Below, piece after piece: positions 60,983 to 64,000 of a stretch of DNA of 64,000 bases. A program made the position numbers and the translations under genes. Source of the DNA: Bacillota bacterium (GTDB taxonomy: Bacteria; Bacillota; UBA4882; UBA8346); contig JARKQY010000055.1 of assembly GCA_029974635.1 (NCBI GenBank), positions 62,001 to 126,000 of the forward strand. Direction: 5' to 3'. Every line of letters begins with the position of its first letter. Position 1 is the first letter of the stretch. A model generated the notes under the pieces. The model saw nothing but the letters and a program-made list of their open reading frames with translations, was not told the origin of the DNA and made no database searches.

Positions 60983-61357
60983 TGGGAACTCCTTAAATTT
61001 TCCGGCTCTTAGTTTGTTAGTTTATTCGAAGCTGGCCATTTTTGTTAAAATTTTTAAAAAGTTCGGGATCTGCCGCGGTAGAAGAATTTTCATTGATACT
61101 GGCGGCGTTTTCACGATAATTACCCACCCTGCAAGTTGCCTTCCTTAAATCAATCTTTGAAATATTAGGTCTTTCATTTCATAATTCCGCATGGTGAGAA
61201 TATATTTTAATCTGGTTCAGCCGGTTGAAATAATCCGGCAATTGTGTTGGGAATAATTAGTTACAGTTGCTTTACGCAGCGTAATGGTTTATGATTATAA
61301 AAAAAGCCTAAAATTATTCAGTATATTCGGCGTTTTAATTGGTTAAAGGGGATTATA
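60983..61357. other. Intergenic stretch ahead of phoU
   Basis: 375 nt of AT-rich noncoding sequence. I see no gene, no strong hairpin and no convincing PhoP/PhoB direct repeats, although a regulator site for phoU would be expected here. Confidence 0.4.
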
Positions 61358-62047
61358 ATGGCTAGGCATCTTAATTCATATGAACGATCCTTGATTGAAA
61401 TCGGCAATAAACTGTCGGAGATGTCGAAATTAGCTGAAAAAAGCCTTTCGAAAGCCATGACTGCCTTCGTGAATCAAGATCACATTCTTGCCGGTGAGAT
61501 CATTGCCGGTGATGATGAAATCGACGCTGTCGAAGAAAGTTTGGAAATGGAGTGCCTGGAGTTAATCTCCTTACAGCAGCCGATTGATCATGATTTGCGT
61601 TTCCTGGCCGCCGCAATGAGAATTGCCAGGGAACTGGAACGAATCGGGGATTACACTTGCGATATTGCTGAATTGATTGTCGGATTGGAAGATCATCACC
61701 CTTATTTCAAACCTTTGATTGATATTCCGCGGATGGCGGAAGAAGTTCAGAAAATGCTGAATAAAAGTCTGAAGGCGTATTTAACGAAAGATACGGCTTT
61801 GGCCAGGCAATTGGATGATGATGATGATCAGATCGACCATTTTTTCGTAACATTAATGGAAGAACTGAACGGGTACATGAAACAGGGACCGGAATATGTC
61901 GATCAGGCCAGCAGTCTTTTACTTGCAACCCGTTATTTGGAGCGCATCGGGGATCATATTGTAAATATTGCCGAGATGGTGATTTTTACAGAAACCGGGG
62001 AGCGCCATCCCTTCAAACAAAAAAATAAGCAGTCATCCACCCTGTAA
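61358..62047 (+). CDS. phoU: Phosphate signalling complex protein PhoU
   Basis: A 229-residue all-helical protein of two PhoU repeats; the metal-binding motifs ARELERIGDYTCDIAE and ATRYLERIGDHIVNIAE are both present. PhoU links phosphate uptake to regulation. Here it is next to a Na/Pi cotransporter and not a pst operon, so it may regulate that transporter. SD AAAGGGG precedes ATG. Confidence 0.93.
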   Translation: MARHLNSYERSLIEIGNKLSEMSKLAEKSLSKAMTAFVNQDHILAGEIIAGDDEIDAVEESLEMECLELISLQQPIDHDLRFLAAAMRIARELERIGDYTCDIAELIVGLEDHHPYFKPLIDIPRMAEEVQKMLNKSLKAYLTKDTALARQLDDDDDQIDHFFVTLMEELNGYMKQGPEYVDQASSLLLATRYLERIGDHIVNIAEMVIFTETGERHPFKQKNKQSSTL

Positions 62048-62114
62048 GCATGGCTGCGGAGAAAAAATACGGGTGGCTGTTTCTACTAGAACATTTCCTA
62101 GGTGGGTTGGATAA

Positions 62115-63731
62115 ATGGGAGCGATTACAGCCATATTAGGGTTGGCAGGTGGGTTAGGCCTTTTCATATATGGAGTTCAGATTTGCTCCGAGGGTTTGCA
62201 AAAGTTAGCCGCTCACCGCTTAAAACAATTGGTAAGATTTTTAACCAATAACCCGCTGTTGGGATTATTGGCCGGTATACTGGTAACTATCGGATTACAA
62301 AGCAGCAGTGCTACTTCGGCGCTGGTAGTGGGATTCGTCAGTTCGAATCTAATGACTTTATCTCAAGCTTTAGGAGTGTTTCTGGGATCAGCCATCGGCT
62401 CTTCATTGACAGCTCAGCTCATTGCCTTTAAAGTTACCGGTTTTGCTTTGATTTTGCTTTTTAGCGGCGCTGCTTTATATATTTTTTCAAAAAGAACAAA
62501 GCAGCGCAGTCTTGGCCAGACCATATTAGGATTTGGCCTTCTATTTTACGGCCTCCATGTGATGACATCCGCCATGGCTCCCGTAAAGGAAATTCCGGTG
62601 GTTGTGGAGACTTTGATAAATCTTGAAGATTATCCGGTGCTGGAATTCTTGCTGGCGTTGATTCTCACGGCAATCATTCAATCCAGCCCGGCTTTTTTAG
62701 CGTTATTAATGTCACTGGCTACAAATCACCTGATTGGGCCCCAGTCAGTTATTGCGTTTGTTTTGGGTGCCCATTTGGGAGGCACAATTACCGGCATGCT
62801 TTCCAGTATCGGAACTCAGGGACGCGATGCCAAACGGGCGGCCATTGCCAACTTCGGTTTTAAACTGATCATTGGTTTGATATTTTTGCCGTTTTATCAG
62901 CCGCTGACCCGCTTAATGATTCTTTCCGCTCCTAACGATATTCCCCGTGAAATCGCCAATGTTCATACGTTTTTTTCAGTGGTGATGGCTGTGGGATTTT
63001 TACCCTTTACCCAACCGGTGGCCGTACTGATGAAACGTTTGATACCCGATCAACGGGCCAGGCTCGGAGAAGCGGTGTTTCTGGATGAGAACCTAATAAA
63101 GTTTCCGGAATTAGCGGTTGACCAGGCCCAACGGCAGACCCTGGAGATGGGGAGGATTGTTAGTGATGAGATGCTGGCAAGGGCTTTGCCGGCATTGCGG
63201 TTTCGGAATGATGAGATAATCGACTATATTGATCAGGTTGAATACGCAGTGGACGAATTATATAAAAAAATCAGCCGTTTTTTGACCAAACTCGGTGCCG
63301 ACGGAATCTCCGATGAACTCATGCAGCGAAATATTGAAGTACTCTATGTTGCCAATGATTTGGAGCATGTTGGGGACGTAATGACCAATATGGCCCGGCA
63401 GATCAGGAAGATCACCGCCGAGGATATTGAATTTTCCGTGGAAGGAATGGAGGAGCTCGAAAACATGTATCAACTCGTCTTTGAGCATTTCCGGCTAGCC
63501 CTTAAAGCCTTTGAGAACATGGACCAGGCACTGGCCACACGGATAATTAAAGAACACCCCCGGATTTTGAAGCTCGAAAAAGAACTGCGTTACAGTCATT
63601 TCGATCGAATGCAGGGCGGCAATCAAAAAACCATTGCTACAAGTTCAATTCATCTGGATTTGGTGGAATCCATGCTGCGGATTGACGGCCACGCCGTAAA
63701 TATCGCCCAGGTTGTATTGGGGATTGTTTAG
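62115..63731 (+). CDS. Na+/phosphate cotransporter with C-terminal PhoU-like domain
   Basis: A 538-residue NptA/YjbB-type (NaPi-II) transporter. Two inverted transport repeats carry QSSS-type motifs: GLQSSSATSALVVG and AIIQSSPAFLALLMS. About eight to nine membrane helices occupy residues 1-320. A cytoplasmic PhoU-like helical domain follows, with LYVANDLEHVGDVMTNMA. It starts 68 nt after phoU and is probably cotranscribed, giving separate and fused PhoU modules side by side. Confidence 0.9.
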   Translation: MGAITAILGLAGGLGLFIYGVQICSEGLQKLAAHRLKQLVRFLTNNPLLGLLAGILVTIGLQSSSATSALVVGFVSSNLMTLSQALGVFLGSAIGSSLTAQLIAFKVTGFALILLFSGAALYIFSKRTKQRSLGQTILGFGLLFYGLHVMTSAMAPVKEIPVVVETLINLEDYPVLEFLLALILTAIIQSSPAFLALLMSLATNHLIGPQSVIAFVLGAHLGGTITGMLSSIGTQGRDAKRAAIANFGFKLIIGLIFLPFYQPLTRLMILSAPNDIPREIANVHTFFSVVMAVGFLPFTQPVAVLMKRLIPDQRARLGEAVFLDENLIKFPELAVDQAQRQTLEMGRIVSDEMLARALPALRFRNDEIIDYIDQVEYAVDELYKKISRFLTKLGADGISDELMQRNIEVLYVANDLEHVGDVMTNMARQIRKITAEDIEFSVEGMEELENMYQLVFEHFRLALKAFENMDQALATRIIKEHPRILKLEKELRYSHFDRMQGGNQKTIATSSIHLDLVESMLRIDGHAVNIAQVVLGIV

Positions 63732-63737
63732 TGATTT

Positions 63738-64000
63738 CTATCTCAGAAGTTTCCCGGCAGCTGCAACAAGATCATCTTCAACATTAATCTTGGGACTTGC
63801 GTAAAGTATTTTCATGCTTTCCGATATTAAACCATTAATAAAACGGGCTGTAATATCAACCGGGATCCCGGTGAACTCCTGTCTTGCATTTCCTTCCATG
63901 ATGAACTTCCTGATTAATTCGGTATATGCATTCTGAAAAGCCAATAAATCAAGTTCATGCCCGGATTTAAATTCGATATTGTCTTTGATTTTCAACCAAT
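63738..64000 (-). CDS. TetR-like regulator, C-terminal part (5' end outside window)
   Basis: The frame stays open to the window edge. About 88 residues of an all-helical domain are visible (ELDLLAFQNAYTELIRKFI, FINGLISESMKILY), resembling the ligand-binding C-terminal domain of TetR/AcrR regulators. The DNA-binding half lies outside, so the call is tentative. It converges on the Na/Pi cotransporter gene, with only 6 nt between the stops. Confidence 0.45.
   Translation of the reverse strand, partial: WLKIKDNIEFKSGHELDLLAFQNAYTELIRKFIMEGNARQEFTGIPVDITARFINGLISESMKILYASPKINVEDDLVAAAGKLLR

Overview
The window is chromosomal DNA from an anaerobic, endospore-forming, Gram-positive-type (Bacillota, Clostridia-like) bacterium of moderate GC. 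The placement rests on yunB, the dacF/spoIIAA/spoIIAB/sigF cluster, an [FeFe]-hydrogenase operon, a pyruvate phosphate dikinase and a nusA-infB operon of Firmicutes type. I cannot name the species. No rRNA, tRNA, CRISPR array, phage or intact insertion sequence is visible.

Layout. 1-10.2 kb: the 3' end of mutS2, a class A penicillin-binding protein on the minus strand, then yunB, an HD hydrolase, an M20 peptidase, a small membrane-anchored protein, dacF and the forespore sigma-F switch operon. 10.5-11.9 kb: folP-folK. 12.3-17.9 kb: a three-gene hydrogenase operon (NuoE-like subunit, NuoF-like subunit fused to a GltD-type flavoprotein, catalytic HydA) closed by a strong terminator. 18-20.9 kb: a TSCPD protein, a secreted six-PKD protein and a DUF378 membrane protein. 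21.3-28.2 kb: a sugar operon (glycosyltransferase, glucose-1-phosphate cytidylyltransferase, CDP-glucose 4,6-dehydratase, SDR reductase, FAD oxidoreductase, surface protein) behind a leader with two related hairpins. 28.3-37.7 kb: an accessory stretch, AT-richer by eye, with a creatininase-like protein, argS, a QueG-like Fe-S protein, a DUF218 protein, a flavodoxin/EFR1 cluster with a membrane LuxR regulator, and two decayed genes. 37.7-39.2 kb: a membrane protein and a TipA-like MerR regulator. 39.5-45.3 kb: a YtfQ-YtfR-YtfT-YjfF type sugar ABC transporter with a second, separate binding protein. 45.4-48.1 kb: an anchored protein and a TPR protein. 48.2-56.9 kb: rimP-nusA-rnpM-ylxQ-infB-rbfA-nrnA-truB-ribF. 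57.2-63.7 kb: ppdK, a STAS-like protein with a Cys-rich mini-protein, phoU and a Na/Pi cotransporter. The window ends in a partial TetR-like gene.

The genes describe a fermentative, hydrogen-metabolising spore former that makes a 6-deoxyhexose surface glycan. The best leads are: infB appears to start at AUC; a perfect 19-bp inverted repeat lies inside rfbG; the hydrogenase NuoF subunit is fused to GltD and HydA has Ser at a cluster-ligand position; a tandem-hairpin leader precedes the sugar operon; dispersed intergenic repeats and a MITE-like hairpin are present; and a frameshifted EFR1 gene lies beside its intact paralogue.
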